A stretch of 64,000 nucleotides of DNA from JAUVDZ01 sp042568205 (GCA_042568205.1 JBHPJE010000006.1:1-64000); one strand, 5' to 3'. Shown: positions 42,699-51,000, numbered from the stretch's first letter. Program-made: numbers and translations. Notes: generated from the letters alone by a model not told the origin.

Positions 42699-43376
42699 TT
42701 AAAATTCGTAACCACTATGAGCTTTATCACTTTTAATTTTCCCATTTTCAAGTCGCACTACTCTTTTTTGAAGTCCATCTACTAATCCGGCATTATGAGT
42801 TGCAAGTAAAACAGTTGCACCTCCTTTATTAATTGTTTTTAATAATCCTAAGATTTCATCAGCTGATTTTGGATCAAGATTACCAGTTGGCTCGTCAGCA
42901 ATCAGCAATTTTGGATCGTGAACTAAAGCTCTTGCAATAGCTGTTTTTTGCTGTTCTCCGCCTGAAAGTTGATACGGATAATGATCTTTCATATCAGCAA
43001 GTCCAACCATTTCTAAAACATCATTTGTTCTCTTGATAATATGTTCTTTTGGAGATCCAGTAGCCTCCAAAGCAAAAGCAACATTTTCAAAAACACTCTT
43101 TCTTTGTAAAAGTTTGTAATCCTGAAAAACAATTCCAAGCTTTCTTCTATACATTTGCAAAGCCCGTTCAGACATCACATTTACATGATAATCATCAACA
43201 TGCACCTTGCCTTTATCAATTTTTTCAGCACCAATAAGCGCATAAATCAATGTCGACTTACCAGCTCCACTTGGCCCAATTAAAGACACAAATTCCTTAG
43301 GTTCAACTTTAAGAGAAATGTTGTTCAGAACTTTTCTGTCACCAAATGCTTTTTGTACTTTATCAAATATAATCAT
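42699..43376 (-). CDS. ftsE: FtsE-like ABC transporter ATPase
   Basis: The protein has 225 residues and complete ABC motifs: Walker A GPSGAGKST, a Q-loop in GIVFQDYKLL, signature LSGGEQQ, Walker B LLIADEPTGNLD and an H-loop in LLATHN. FtsE works with the permease FtsX at the septum to control peptidoglycan hydrolases. The spacing and the phrases FQDYKLL and DEPTGNLDP match FtsE better than lipoprotein or drug exporters. The partner ftsX, normally directly downstream, is absent; purM lies there instead. Confidence 0.8.
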   Translation of the reverse strand: MIIFDKVQKAFGDRKVLNNISLKVEPKEFVSLIGPSGAGKSTLIYALIGAEKIDKGKVHVDDYHVNVMSERALQMYRRKLGIVFQDYKLLQRKSVFENVAFALEATGSPKEHIIKRTNDVLEMVGLADMKDHYPYQLSGGEQQKTAIARALVHDPKLLIADEPTGNLDPKSADEILGLLKTINKGGATVLLATHNAGLVDGLQKRVVRLENGKIKSDKAHSGYEF

Positions 43377-43479
43377 AGCACCCTCAATATAGTTTTATTA
43401 ACTTAAGTATTCAAGCTTAATTTGTAAGGAAATTAATTTTACACAATTATAAAAGATGATACTAGTATAAATTTATTTG

Positions 43480-44202
43480 ATGAAAAAAATTAGAGAAGCA
43501 AGTTTTTCTCCAATAATCAGTACAGAAGTTCCAAAGCCTGCTCGTTTTAAATTGCCAAGGGTATGGAATTCTGCAAAATCGATGCGCGAATCATATTTTC
43601 GTGCTGAAGGAGAACGTAAATCAGAAAGAGAAACACAAGTTGTTATTGATGCAGATCTTGTTTTTGAGAATCCAAACTTAACTGGTGGCGAAGCTATTTA
43701 TGTTGATGGAAATCCAATAAAAGCAATTAGAGAAGCTTTATTTTATGGCAATGGGTGGTTTAGGAATCTACTTTATAATGATGTTTTCAATCAGGTTTGT
43801 AATGGATCGTTTTCTGATCCTAACACTCTGCGTCATTTTTCTGCTGGTCTAAGTGTTGATACAAAAAGTGCAACTTTCGTGTTTATTTCTAACGAAGTTA
43901 TTAGAATTAAACTTAAAGTTAAATCAATAATGGACTTTATGAGCAATCATAAAATGACACCAGAACAAGCATACGAAGCTTCACAGCAAATTGTAATAGA
44001 TGAAATAGTGAATTCAACAGCAAAAAATTTAACTCAAATGTCAAAAAATGGACATGCAAGTTCATTAAATGGATCACCTTTGAAAGCAAAAATGGCTTTA
44101 AATAGAAAAGCTCAATTTAGAATAACACCCGAACCAACTGATATTGATAAAGTAGTACTTCACGCAACAAACGTAGTACTTACACCCTATGATAATGAAT
44201 GA
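43480..44202 (+). CDS. Hypothetical protein (240 aa)
   Basis: No family is recognised. The start is an ATG at 43480, preceded by TAGTATAAAT. The protein is soluble. It has a basic N-terminus (FKLPRVWNSAKSMRESYFRAEGERK), a beta-rich middle with a possible beta-hairpin (VVIDADLVFENP, GGEAIYVDGNP), a mixed segment (SAGLSVDTKSATFVFISNEVIRIKL) and a helix over residues 155-185. It ends with a TGA that lies inside the end of the convergent murD (16-base overlap). The unbroken frame and promoter support a real gene. Confidence 0.55.
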   Translation: MKKIREASFSPIISTEVPKPARFKLPRVWNSAKSMRESYFRAEGERKSERETQVVIDADLVFENPNLTGGEAIYVDGNPIKAIREALFYGNGWFRNLLYNDVFNQVCNGSFSDPNTLRHFSAGLSVDTKSATFVFISNEVIRIKLKVKSIMDFMSNHKMTPEQAYEASQQIVIDEIVNSTAKNLTQMSKNGHASSLNGSPLKAKMALNRKAQFRITPEPTDIDKVVLHATNVVLTPYDNE

Positions 44203-45482
44203 ACCCATTCTTTAAATTTTTCACCTCGCTCTTTATAGTTTTTGAACAAACCAAAGCTTGCACATGCAGGGGATAATAAAACTATGCTACCCTTCCATGC
44301 CTTTTCTAAAGCCAAATCAAACGCATCATGATAGTTTAAAACTGTCGCTATATCGCATTTTGGCTCTCCATATTTTAGAATTGCATTTTTAATATTTTGT
44401 GCTGTATCACCCATTAAAATCACATCCTTTAGATTTTCTTTTTCAAAAATTATACGACCTAACTCTGAGTAGTCAGAGTTTTTCTCTGATCCTCCAGCAA
44501 TTAAAATTAATGGCTCTTCAAAAGAATTTAAAGCTGCAATACAGGTTTCTGGAGTTGTTGAAAACGAATCATTGTAAAATTTAATCTCATTATGCTCACC
44601 AGCAAATTCAAGTCGATGAGGTAATCCTTCAAAATTCTTTACAGATTTAGCTATATGATTTTTTGGAATTTTAAGAAGAAATGCTGTCATTATCGCTGGC
44701 AAAATATTTTCAAGATTATGAGGACCGATCAATCCAACTTCATCAGTTTTACAAATTTCTTCATCTTCAACAAAAATAGAATCATGGCTTACGTAAGCCC
44801 CATGTTGGACTTTCTTGCGAGCGCTCACAAAATACTTTTCAGCCTCTCCAAGCTGTTCAAATCTTTCATAATATTTGTAATCCAGATTTAAAACTGCAAA
44901 ATCTTCAGGCCCTTGAAATTTAACAATCGCTTCTTTTGCTACCTGATATTCTTCTGAATCTTTATGATAATCCAGGTGCTCACTAGTTGTATTCAAAACA
45001 ACTGCAATGTGTGGACTCTTCTCTAAATCATGAAGTTGAAAACTGGAAAGCTCCAAAACAACAAGTGATTCTTTCCAAATGTCCTTCATTAAATCTAAAG
45101 TTGGGACTCCAATATTTCCGCCTAAATAAACATCTTTTCCAGTGTCTTTAATAATTTCATAAATCAAAGTTGAAGTCGTTCCTTTCCCCTTTGTCCCTGT
45201 CACTCCAATAATCGGACACGGACAAATATCAAAAAACAGCTTAGTCGAAGATGTGACATTAAGTCCTTTAAGTGCTGGATGATCTTTATGGATGCCAGGA
45301 CTTCTAAAAATAACATCAAAATCTTTCAGTTTGGTTAAATCCGACTCAAATTCATCTAGTTTTTCATCAAAAACAGTCAGATTTTCATATTCATTTTCTT
45401 CTAAAAATTTTTTTGTGCTTTTTCCTTCAAGTCCAAAGCCTAAAATCGCTATTTTTGCTGTTTTTTCGAAAGGGATATTCAT
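44187..45482 (-). CDS. murD: UDP-N-acetylmuramoyl-L-alanine--D-glutamate ligase
   Basis: The protein has 431 residues. The N-terminal Rossmann domain begins IAILGFGLEGKSTKKFL. The central ATP domain has GVTGTKGKGTTSTLIYEI and VVLELSSFQLHDL, then LNTTSEHLDYH. The C-terminal domain contains GLPHRLEF, FYNDSFSTTPETCIAAL and LLSPACASFGLFKNYKERGEKF. It adds D-glutamate to UDP-MurNAc-L-Ala in peptidoglycan synthesis. With murB at 48844 it shows that the cell makes its own wall. Confidence 0.95.
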   Translation of the reverse strand: MNIPFEKTAKIAILGFGLEGKSTKKFLEENEYENLTVFDEKLDEFESDLTKLKDFDVIFRSPGIHKDHPALKGLNVTSSTKLFFDICPCPIIGVTGTKGKGTTSTLIYEIIKDTGKDVYLGGNIGVPTLDLMKDIWKESLVVLELSSFQLHDLEKSPHIAVVLNTTSEHLDYHKDSEEYQVAKEAIVKFQGPEDFAVLNLDYKYYERFEQLGEAEKYFVSARKKVQHGAYVSHDSIFVEDEEICKTDEVGLIGPHNLENILPAIMTAFLLKIPKNHIAKSVKNFEGLPHRLEFAGEHNEIKFYNDSFSTTPETCIAALNSFEEPLILIAGGSEKNSDYSELGRIIFEKENLKDVILMGDTAQNIKNAILKYGEPKCDIATVLNYHDAFDLALEKAWKGSIVLLSPACASFGLFKNYKERGEKFKEWVHSLS

Positions 45483-45570
45483 GCGTTAAGCTTATCATAA
45501 ATTCACGATGGTCTGTAGTTTATATTGCTAAATTTTTTAATCAATTATTGAACTGTGGTCAATCTACCCA

Positions 45571-45600
45571 TTAGACTTTTCCCTGAAGACATGGTATAAT
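45571..45600 (+). promoter_or_regulatory. Promoter of rnj
   Basis: TTAGAC (45571-45576), an 18-base spacer and TATAAT (45595-45600) preceded by ATGG. A leader of about 40 bases follows. Confidence 0.55.
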
Positions 45601-45647
45601 GTATGTGAACTAGACTAGGACAAAAATGAATTTGTGTAACTAAAATT

Positions 45648-47576
45648 ATGAACAAAAAGCTAGATCGCTGGATTGAAGAGAAACTTCAAAATACTGCGAA
45701 CCCAAAAAAAATAAAAACCTCTTTCTCGAACAAGAAAAAGAGGAAAAATCGAAAACCTACAAGTCAGAATCAACCTTCTGTTGTAGATCAGGTTCCGCAT
45801 CCGCATCCAAAACGTGCGAATGCTAAACAAACGCATAAGCCTCAACAAGGCCAAAAGCCTAAACAGGCTCATAATCAACCGCGAAGAAAGCCTACAAAAG
45901 GTGAATTCGTTAATAAAGTGCGAATCATCCCTCTTGGAGGTCTTAATGAAGTAGGTAAAAACATGATGGTCATTGAATATGGCCGCGATATCATGATTAT
46001 TGATATGGGATTTGAGTTCCCTTCTGAGGATATGCTCGGGATTGACTATGTCATTCCTGATATTTCTTGGCTTAGAGAGCGAAAAGATCGTATTCGAGGT
46101 GTGATTTTGACTCACGGACATCTTGATCATATTGGTGGAATTCCTTATATGCTCCCTGAGCTTGGATTTCCTCAACTTTACGGAACCAAACTTACAATGG
46201 GGCTTGTAGAAAAGCGTGTTGAAGAGTTTGGAATTCAAAAAGATACTGTGATGAATGTGATAGATCCAAAAGATACTATTCAATTAGGTGCGTTTAAATG
46301 TAATTTTTTCAGAGTAAATCATTCAATCCCTGATGGAGTTGGTGTGGTTATTGAAACACCTGAAGGAAGAATTGTACACACCGGAGATTTTAAGTTTGAT
46401 TATACTCCTGCAGATGGAATTCAGGCTGATTTTGATAAAATTTCAGCTCTTGGTAAAAGTAATAACGTAACAATAATGTTTTCGGATAGTACAAATGCAA
46501 CTAAACCAGGTCATACTGTCTCAGAACAGGCGATTGGCGAGACTTTAGACATGTTAATTCGAGATACTGATGGTCGTATAATCATTGCATCGTTCTCGTC
46601 TTTAATTGGACGAATTCAGCAAATTTTGAATGCTGCACAAAAGTATAAAAGGCAGGTGTTTTTAAGTGGGCGAAGTATTATTGATAATATTGGAATTGCA
46701 GAACGACTTGGTTATATAAAAGTACCAAAAGGATTAATACATGATCTTAGAAAAGCTGATAGAACTCCAGGTAAAAGAGCGATGATTTTAACTACAGGAA
46801 GCCAAGGCGAAAGTATGTCAGCTTTGACTAGAATTTCTCTTGGAAATCATAAAAATGTGAAAATAAAAAAAGGTGATACAGTAGTTATTTCAGCAACTCC
46901 AATTGTTGGAAATGAACGAGCAATTTATACAGTTATCGATAATCTAACGCAGCTTGGAGCCCGCGTGATTGATAATAAGATTATGGATGTGCACACTTCG
47001 GGCCATGGATCTCAGGAAGATCTTAAAATGATGATAAATATGGTGAAGCCAAAGTATTTTTCGCCTATTCATGGTCAATATTTTATGCGAAGTAGACATA
47101 TTGAACTTGCAATTGAAGAAGGTGTCCGTAAGGATAATGCAATTATTATTCAGAATGGAAATATTTTGGAAATGAAGCGTGGAAAAGTAACTGTTTCAAA
47201 AGAAAAAGCAGATACTAATTATATTCTTGTTGATGGACTTGGGATGGGTGATAAAGGTTCAAAAGTTTTGGCTGATCGTCAGATGATGGCTGAGAATGGG
47301 CTGATTATGGCTACCTTAAAAGTTCGAAAGAACAATAAACGTTTAGTTAGCAATGTTGAACTTGTTACTCGTGGATTTATTTATCAAACTGAATCGAACA
47401 AGATTCTTGAGGATCTAAAGAAAAAAGTGAAATCTCAATATGGGCAATTTATAACAAAACATCAGAACCCTGGGGATCAAAACATTCAACAATTTGTTGC
47501 TTCCGTGATCGACAAATTTACACACAAGACTTTGGCACGAAGGCCATTGATTGTGGTAAATGTGGTACAGGTTTAA
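45648..47576 (+). CDS. rnj: Ribonuclease J
   Basis: The protein has 642 residues. Residues 1-85 are a very basic, His/Lys/Gln-rich extension, probably disordered and RNA-binding. The metallo-beta-lactamase core starts VRIIPLGGLNEVGKNM, with the zinc motif LTHGHLDHIGG, VNHSIPDG and HTGDFKFD. The beta-CASP part has SDSTNATKPGHT, FLSGRSI, TTGSQGE, and HTSGHGSQEDLKMMI and FSPIHGQYFM near residues 450-475. It would process and degrade RNA with 5'-exonuclease and endonuclease activity. It is a single gene ended by a clear terminator. Confidence 0.95.
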   Translation: MNKKLDRWIEEKLQNTANPKKIKTSFSNKKKRKNRKPTSQNQPSVVDQVPHPHPKRANAKQTHKPQQGQKPKQAHNQPRRKPTKGEFVNKVRIIPLGGLNEVGKNMMVIEYGRDIMIIDMGFEFPSEDMLGIDYVIPDISWLRERKDRIRGVILTHGHLDHIGGIPYMLPELGFPQLYGTKLTMGLVEKRVEEFGIQKDTVMNVIDPKDTIQLGAFKCNFFRVNHSIPDGVGVVIETPEGRIVHTGDFKFDYTPADGIQADFDKISALGKSNNVTIMFSDSTNATKPGHTVSEQAIGETLDMLIRDTDGRIIIASFSSLIGRIQQILNAAQKYKRQVFLSGRSIIDNIGIAERLGYIKVPKGLIHDLRKADRTPGKRAMILTTGSQGESMSALTRISLGNHKNVKIKKGDTVVISATPIVGNERAIYTVIDNLTQLGARVIDNKIMDVHTSGHGSQEDLKMMINMVKPKYFSPIHGQYFMRSRHIELAIEEGVRKDNAIIIQNGNILEMKRGKVTVSKEKADTNYILVDGLGMGDKGSKVLADRQMMAENGLIMATLKVRKNNKRLVSNVELVTRGFIYQTESNKILEDLKKKVKSQYGQFITKHQNPGDQNIQQFVASVIDKFTHKTLARRPLIVVNVVQV

Positions 47577-47599
47577 TTTACTTGCGAAAATATTAGAAA

Positions 47600-47633
47600 A
47601 AAGCTAATTTTATACCTTAAAGTTAGCTTTTTT
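47600..47633 (+). terminator. Terminator after rnj
   Basis: AAAGCTAA (47600-47607) pairs with TTAGCTTT (47623-47630), and the T run continues to 47633. Confidence 0.8.
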
Positions 47634-47743
47634 ATTGTTCATTGAAATAATAAACAGATAGGAATTTCTTAAGACCAATAGTTTTGTGTCGTGGGAAAAA
47701 CTGTCTGTTTGTTGTTGGGAAATTTTAACAAGGAGGAAAGTTC

Positions 47744-48145
47744 ATGGCCGAAGGTTACCATCCTGTTCATGTTAGTCAGATTAGCCAGTTTTTGGCAGAG
47801 TGTCGAGTGGCACGTCAGGTTACACCATTCCAGGAGCGCGGCAGCGCCTTTATGGCGGCAGTGAAGCGTGGGGAAGTGGTGTATCTGGTCGATGAGGAGG
47901 GTTGTGCTCACCTCAATGCCGGGCACAATCTGCGCGAGGCGTTGGTTGAAGCGAATTGGCAAGATTGCGTGGAAGCCATCTTCAGAGTTGGTACGCGGCA
48001 GAGCGTCACTGGCGAGCTGAGCTGGGCTCCGCACCTTAGCCATACGCAGTCGATCCCCATCCGCGTCCCTGACTTCACAGCGACCGCCGAAGCTCCCGAA
48101 GAGCCTGAGCTGGCCCCGGTCATCCCCCTCGTCCCCCAGCAGTAA
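47744..48145 (+). CDS. G+C-rich orphan gene (133 aa) with a textbook Shine-Dalgarno
   Basis: No family is recognised. The protein is soluble: a helical N-terminus (VSQISQFLAECRVARQV), a middle with REALVEANWQDCVEAIFRVG, and a Pro/Glu/Ala-rich tail. The coding DNA is strikingly G+C-rich and uses C- and G-ending codons (GCG, CGC, CTG, GTC), unlike every neighbour. It is preceded by AAGGAGG at 47730-47736, seven bases before the ATG, the best ribosome binding site in the window; nearly all other genes here have none. Both traits point to recent transfer from another lineage, or to foreign sequence joined in assembly. Confidence 0.65.
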   Translation: MAEGYHPVHVSQISQFLAECRVARQVTPFQERGSAFMAAVKRGEVVYLVDEEGCAHLNAGHNLREALVEANWQDCVEAIFRVGTRQSVTGELSWAPHLSHTQSIPIRVPDFTATAEAPEEPELAPVIPLVPQQ

Positions 48146-48150
48146 ACAAA

Positions 48151-48201
48151 AGGTCCTTATTCTAAAAAATTTGCTTCGCTCGCCGTACTAGTACGGGACC
48201 T
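48151..48201 (+). other. Nested inverted repeats after the G+C-rich gene
   Basis: AGGTCC (48151-48156) pairs with GGACCT (48196-48201), enclosing a perfect 14-base palindrome, CCGTACTAGTACGG (48183-48196). A further inverted repeat, GCCGTCA/TGACGGC (48213-48219, 48237-48243), follows. No T tract is present, so these are not typical terminators; they could be an end of the foreign segment. Confidence 0.45.
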
Positions 48202-48232
48202 ATAACCAAATTGCCGTCAATTTGGGTAATGG

Positions 48233-48355
48233 TTAATGACGGCTCTCTTCAAAAAAGATCTTTGCGCCTGCTAAACTCGCACCAATCATTAAAAGCACTC
48301 CTTTTTGGGTTTTGGTCATTTCTCGACTTGCTTTAAAAAATAAGTCAATATTCAT
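48233..48355 (-). CDS. Small membrane-associated protein (40 aa)
   Basis: The frame encodes 40 residues: a short basic N-terminus (FFKASREMTKTQK), a hydrophobic helix (GVLLMIGASLAGAKIFF) and a charged end. Its ATG lies inside the last codons of the upstream 77-residue gene (11-base overlap), a common arrangement for coupled genes. I consider it a probable single-pass membrane peptide of unknown role. Confidence 0.5.
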   Translation of the reverse strand: MNIDLFFKASREMTKTQKGVLLMIGASLAGAKIFFEESRH

Positions 48356-48578
48356 CATCGTCATCGATATCGATATTACAGCCATGTGGTGATGCTATAC
48401 CATAGTGTTTTTGAACATGACCAGTTATATCAGGCAAGGGTTCCAATGAATCAGCGTCAAGTATTTCGGCAATACGTTTGCGTTCTGCTGACGATAAAGC
48501 CCCCAGACCTGTGTCAGGCCTAGGTTTGTCGGGGTTTTTAGCAGTATTTATAGGTATTTCTTCTTTTGGTCCCACCAT
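48345..48578 (-). CDS. Hypothetical protein (77 aa) with acidic tail
   Basis: No family is recognised. The protein is Pro-rich at the start (KNPDKPRPDTG), has one clear helix (SSAERKRIAEILDADSLE) and ends in a run of Asp residues (NIDIDDDDEY), which could bind cations or a basic partner. Its end overlaps the 40-residue membrane-peptide gene. It begins 16 bases downstream of tRNA-Tyr on the same strand, so it may be read from the tRNA transcript. Confidence 0.5.
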   Translation of the reverse strand: MVGPKEEIPINTAKNPDKPRPDTGLGALSSAERKRIAEILDADSLEPLPDITGHVQKHYGIASPHGCNIDIDDDDEY

Positions 48579-48593
48579 AGTTTAGATTTATAG

Positions 48594-48680
48594 TGGTGGG
48601 CAGGGAGAGATTCGAACTCCCGTAGACATAAAGTCGTCAGATTTACAGTCTGATGCATTTGACCGCTCTGCCACCTGCCC
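48594..48680 (-). tRNA. tRNA-Tyr (GTA)
   Basis: A class II tRNA with a long variable arm. Acceptor GGGCAGG pairs with CCTGCCC, the anticodon GTA (complement at 48644-48646) sits in CTGTAAA, and CCA is encoded at the end. Confidence 0.95.
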
Positions 48681-48697
48681 GTAATCAATAAAAAATG

Positions 48698-48773
48698 TGG
48701 AGCCACCTGTCGGATTCGAACCGACGACCCACAGTTTACAAGACTGTTGCTCTACCAACTGAGCTAAGGTGGC
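48698..48773 (-). tRNA. tRNA-Thr (TGT)
   Basis: A 76-base tRNA. Acceptor GCCACCT pairs with AGGTGGC, the D arm is AGCTCAGTTGGTAGAGC, the anticodon loop CTTGTAA gives TGT, and CCA is encoded. It lies 17 bases before tRNA-Tyr, and the two are probably co-transcribed. Confidence 0.95.
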
Positions 48774-48843
48774 TTAAAAAGGTCTGTTAAAGATCACAAA
48801 AGATGATATTGTAATTTTTTTGTGATGTCAATAAGATTGAGAT

Positions 48844-49737
48844 ATGAATGAATTAGAAATTCCTGGTATAAAAATTAAGAAAAATGAGCTGTTAGCACCT
48901 TATACTGCCTATAAAATTGGCGGACCAGCTGATTATTTTGCTGATGTTCGTAGTTCTGAAGAGCTCGTTAAGGCAATTGAAGCAGCAGGCAAAGCTGAAA
49001 TCCCATATATTTTGCTTGGTGGGGGCTGCAATACTGTGTTTTCTGACAAAGGATTTAGAGGATTAGTGATACATAACATGGCAAACAAGATCGAAGTTCA
49101 TGGAAGTCAGGTTGTTGTTGAGTCTGGAGCAATGCTTGGAACAGTCATTAATAAAGCTCGTGAACATGAGTTAGGTGGAATTATTAAGCTAATTGGACTT
49201 CCAGGCACAATTGGAGGTGCTATATATGGAAATGCAGGTGCCCAGGGCATCGAAATTGGTGATTTTGTTATTTCAGTAAAGATTTATAGAAAAGGACAAG
49301 GAATTGTTGAAGAGCCAAAAGAATATTTTCAATTCTCATATCGGCACTCTTTTTTGAAAAAAAGTCATGAAATTGTTTTGGAGGTAAAATTAGACCTTCC
49401 AACTTTAGATCCTGAAGATATTTCAGCTGAAGTTATGAAATTTAGAGCAGAAAAGCAGCCAAAAGGTAAAGTTGCAGGATCTTTCTTTAAAAATCCTACC
49501 GCAACTGAATCAGCAGGATTTTTAATTGACAAAGTAGGCCTCAAAGGGCTTAAAATAGGGGATGTCGAGATTTCGCGGCAACATGGCAATTGGCTTATGA
49601 ATCTAGGCAATGCAACTCAAAAAGATGTCCTAGAAGTAGCTAAAAAAGCCAAAGAAACAGTTAAAGATAAGTTTGGATTTGACCTTGAACCTGAAAATAT
49701 CCTTTTGGATGAGCATGGTAATAAAATTGACATATAG
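48844..49737 (+). CDS. murB: UDP-N-acetylenolpyruvoylglucosamine reductase
   Basis: The protein has 297 residues. The FAD-binding domain shows AYKIGGPADYF, ILLGGGCNTVFSD, and the FAD motif LIGLPGTIGGAIYGNAGAQG. The active region has FSYRHSFLK, then GSFFKNPTA with the usual catalytic Ser, and LIDKVGLKGLKIGDVEIS and HGNWLMNLG. It reduces enolpyruvyl-UDP-GlcNAc to UDP-MurNAc with NADPH. The layout is type II-like, shorter than E. coli MurB. It starts at an ATG without a Shine-Dalgarno sequence. Confidence 0.95.
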   Translation: MNELEIPGIKIKKNELLAPYTAYKIGGPADYFADVRSSEELVKAIEAAGKAEIPYILLGGGCNTVFSDKGFRGLVIHNMANKIEVHGSQVVVESGAMLGTVINKAREHELGGIIKLIGLPGTIGGAIYGNAGAQGIEIGDFVISVKIYRKGQGIVEEPKEYFQFSYRHSFLKKSHEIVLEVKLDLPTLDPEDISAEVMKFRAEKQPKGKVAGSFFKNPTATESAGFLIDKVGLKGLKIGDVEISRQHGNWLMNLGNATQKDVLEVAKKAKETVKDKFGFDLEPENILLDEHGNKIDI

Positions 49738-49745
49738 CAGTATTC

Positions 49746-49787
49746 TTTGACAAGGGTATTGATTTTTTGTCAAATATTTGGTAAAAT
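49746..49787 (+). promoter_or_regulatory. Promoter of the pilin-like gene, overlapped by an inverted repeat
   Basis: TTGATT (49759-49764), a 17-base spacer and TAAAAT (49782-49787). An 8-base perfect inverted repeat, TTTGACAA (49746-49753) and TTGTCAAA (49767-49774), brackets the -35. A dimeric repressor could bind there. Confidence 0.45.
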
Positions 49788-49842
49788 AAGATGAAAACTA
49801 AAAAAAATAAGTTTTCAAAAAACTATATATAACCCAAACAAA

Positions 49843-50247
49843 ATGACTAAAACTGCTCTTAGAAAAGGTCTAAAACAAGGACTAGTTGTTCTAGGTCTAA
49901 GCACAGTGCTTCTGTTAATCTTTACAGCACTAGGCGGAGTTGCTTCAGCACAATTGATTAACACTAGCGATGTTCCTCAGAATATCCAAGGTGGTGGAGG
50001 TGACTTTAGAGCCATTATCCTAAACATTGTAAACTTCTTTTTAGGATTCCTCGGACTTATTGCGGTGATTATGGTTATCTACGGTGGTATTACTTATGTA
50101 ACTGCTGCAGGAAATCAAGAATCAATCGACAAAGGAAAAAAAGTCATTATGTACGCAGTAATCGGTATCGTTATCGTATTGATCTCATTCGCATTAATCA
50201 ATACAGTTATCGGTGGTGCTACAGCAGGAACAGACGCAGGAGTTTAA
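49843..50247 (+). CDS. TrbC/VirB2-like pilin, small secreted membrane protein
   Basis: The protein has 134 residues. Residues 1-36 are a classical signal peptide (basic start, hydrophobic core LVVLGLSTVLLLIFTALGG, cleavage after VASA). The mature part has a short Gly-rich segment, a membrane helix (residues 62-83), a small polar loop (AAGNQESIDKGKK) and a second membrane helix (residues 100-120). This layout is that of VirB2/TrbC-type pilins and is frequent in Patescibacteria. No conjugation or type IV secretion genes are adjacent, so the role, perhaps an attachment or DNA-uptake fibre, is open. It has its own promoter and terminator, which suggests a highly expressed single gene. Confidence 0.75.
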   Translation: MTKTALRKGLKQGLVVLGLSTVLLLIFTALGGVASAQLINTSDVPQNIQGGGGDFRAIILNIVNFFLGFLGLIAVIMVIYGGITYVTAAGNQESIDKGKKVIMYAVIGIVIVLISFALINTVIGGATAGTDAGV

Positions 50248-50267
50248 TTAGAGAACTATAAAAATCT

Positions 50268-50298
50268 AAAGCTCCGGCTTGAAAAAGTCGGGGCTTTT
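50268..50298 (+). terminator. Terminator after the pilin-like gene
   Basis: AAAGCTCCGGCTT (50268-50280) pairs with AAGTCGGGGCTTT (50285-50297) with one wobble and a short loop, followed by T. It overlaps nothing and ends just before the convergent PRC-barrel gene. Confidence 0.8.
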
Positions 50299-50299
50299 G

Positions 50300-50824
50300 T
50301 TATGCCATATCTGGATATAACTTTGCTACCCTTTCTTCTTCTTCGTCATACACTTTTGCGCACTTATTTTTTACTACAATAAGGCCTTTTTTAATCTCAA
50401 TGATGTCTCTGGCTGAAATAATCCTATCCTGACTCTTAAATAGCCCTAAAAGTGATTTATAAACGATTATTTTAGTTAATCCAAAGGCTTTGATGTTAAT
50501 TAAAAAGTTTTGAACATTCCCCAAATATTCACCTTTTTTGGTCTCAACTCGGCTTTTAAATATACGAATATCACTATTCAGGCATTCCTGCACCTTAATA
50601 ACATCTTCAGCATCAATAATATCCTCTCCATCACGAATAGTAACTACCTGACCAAAAAATAGGATATCCAAAGGAATTAGAATTTTCATTTTGCCTTGAT
50701 CAACAAAGAAGCAGCACACTTTTCCACTCTTGTGATCAATCAAAATATCAGTAATACGCGCGACTTTCCCTAATCCTTCAACAACTATCGGCGTACCAAT
50801 GATTTGTTTGTATGATTTTTCCAT
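50300..50824 (-). CDS. PRC-barrel domain protein (174 aa)
   Basis: Two PRC-barrel-like repeats are visible: residues 3-85 (IIGTPIVVEGLGKVARITDILID, ILIPLDILFFG) and residues 90-160 (SRVETKKGEYLGNVQNFLI, IISARDIIEIKKGLIVV). PRC barrels occur in RimM and in photosynthetic and sporulation proteins, and bind RNA or other proteins. The ATG at 50824 is preferred to a TTG at 50872. It lies upstream of, and opposite to, tRNA-Pro. The partner is unknown. Confidence 0.7.
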   Translation of the reverse strand: MEKSYKQIIGTPIVVEGLGKVARITDILIDHKSGKVCCFFVDQGKMKILIPLDILFFGQVVTIRDGEDIIDAEDVIKVQECLNSDIRIFKSRVETKKGEYLGNVQNFLINIKAFGLTKIIVYKSLLGLFKSQDRIISARDIIEIKKGLIVVKNKCAKVYDEEEERVAKLYPDMA

Positions 50825-50915
50825 ATATTCATCATAAAGCAAAAATTCTTTGACTTCAAAAGGATAATTCAATATATTGGTAAGGCCGTCTCGACGGTAT
50901 CTATGAATTTATTAT

Positions 50916-50993
50916 CGGGGCATAGCGTAGTCCGGTTAGCGCGCTCGCTTTGGGAGCGAGAGGTCGCAGGTTCAAATCCTGCTGCCCCGACCA
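50916..50993 (+). tRNA. tRNA-Pro (TGG)
   Basis: Acceptor CGGGGCA pairs with TGCCCCG, the anticodon arm is CTCGC-TTTGGGA-GCGAG with TGG at 50951-50953, the T arm is GCAGG-TTCAAAT-CCTGC, and CCA is encoded at 50991-50993. The RNA candidate follows after seven bases. Confidence 0.97.
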
Positions 50994-51000
50994 TTAAGTA

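Noticed and set aside
45660..46283. Long open frame on the minus strand inside rnj
   Set aside because: It lies fully antisense to the conserved catalytic core of RNase J and has no promoter or recognisable protein features. It reflects codon bias of the real gene.
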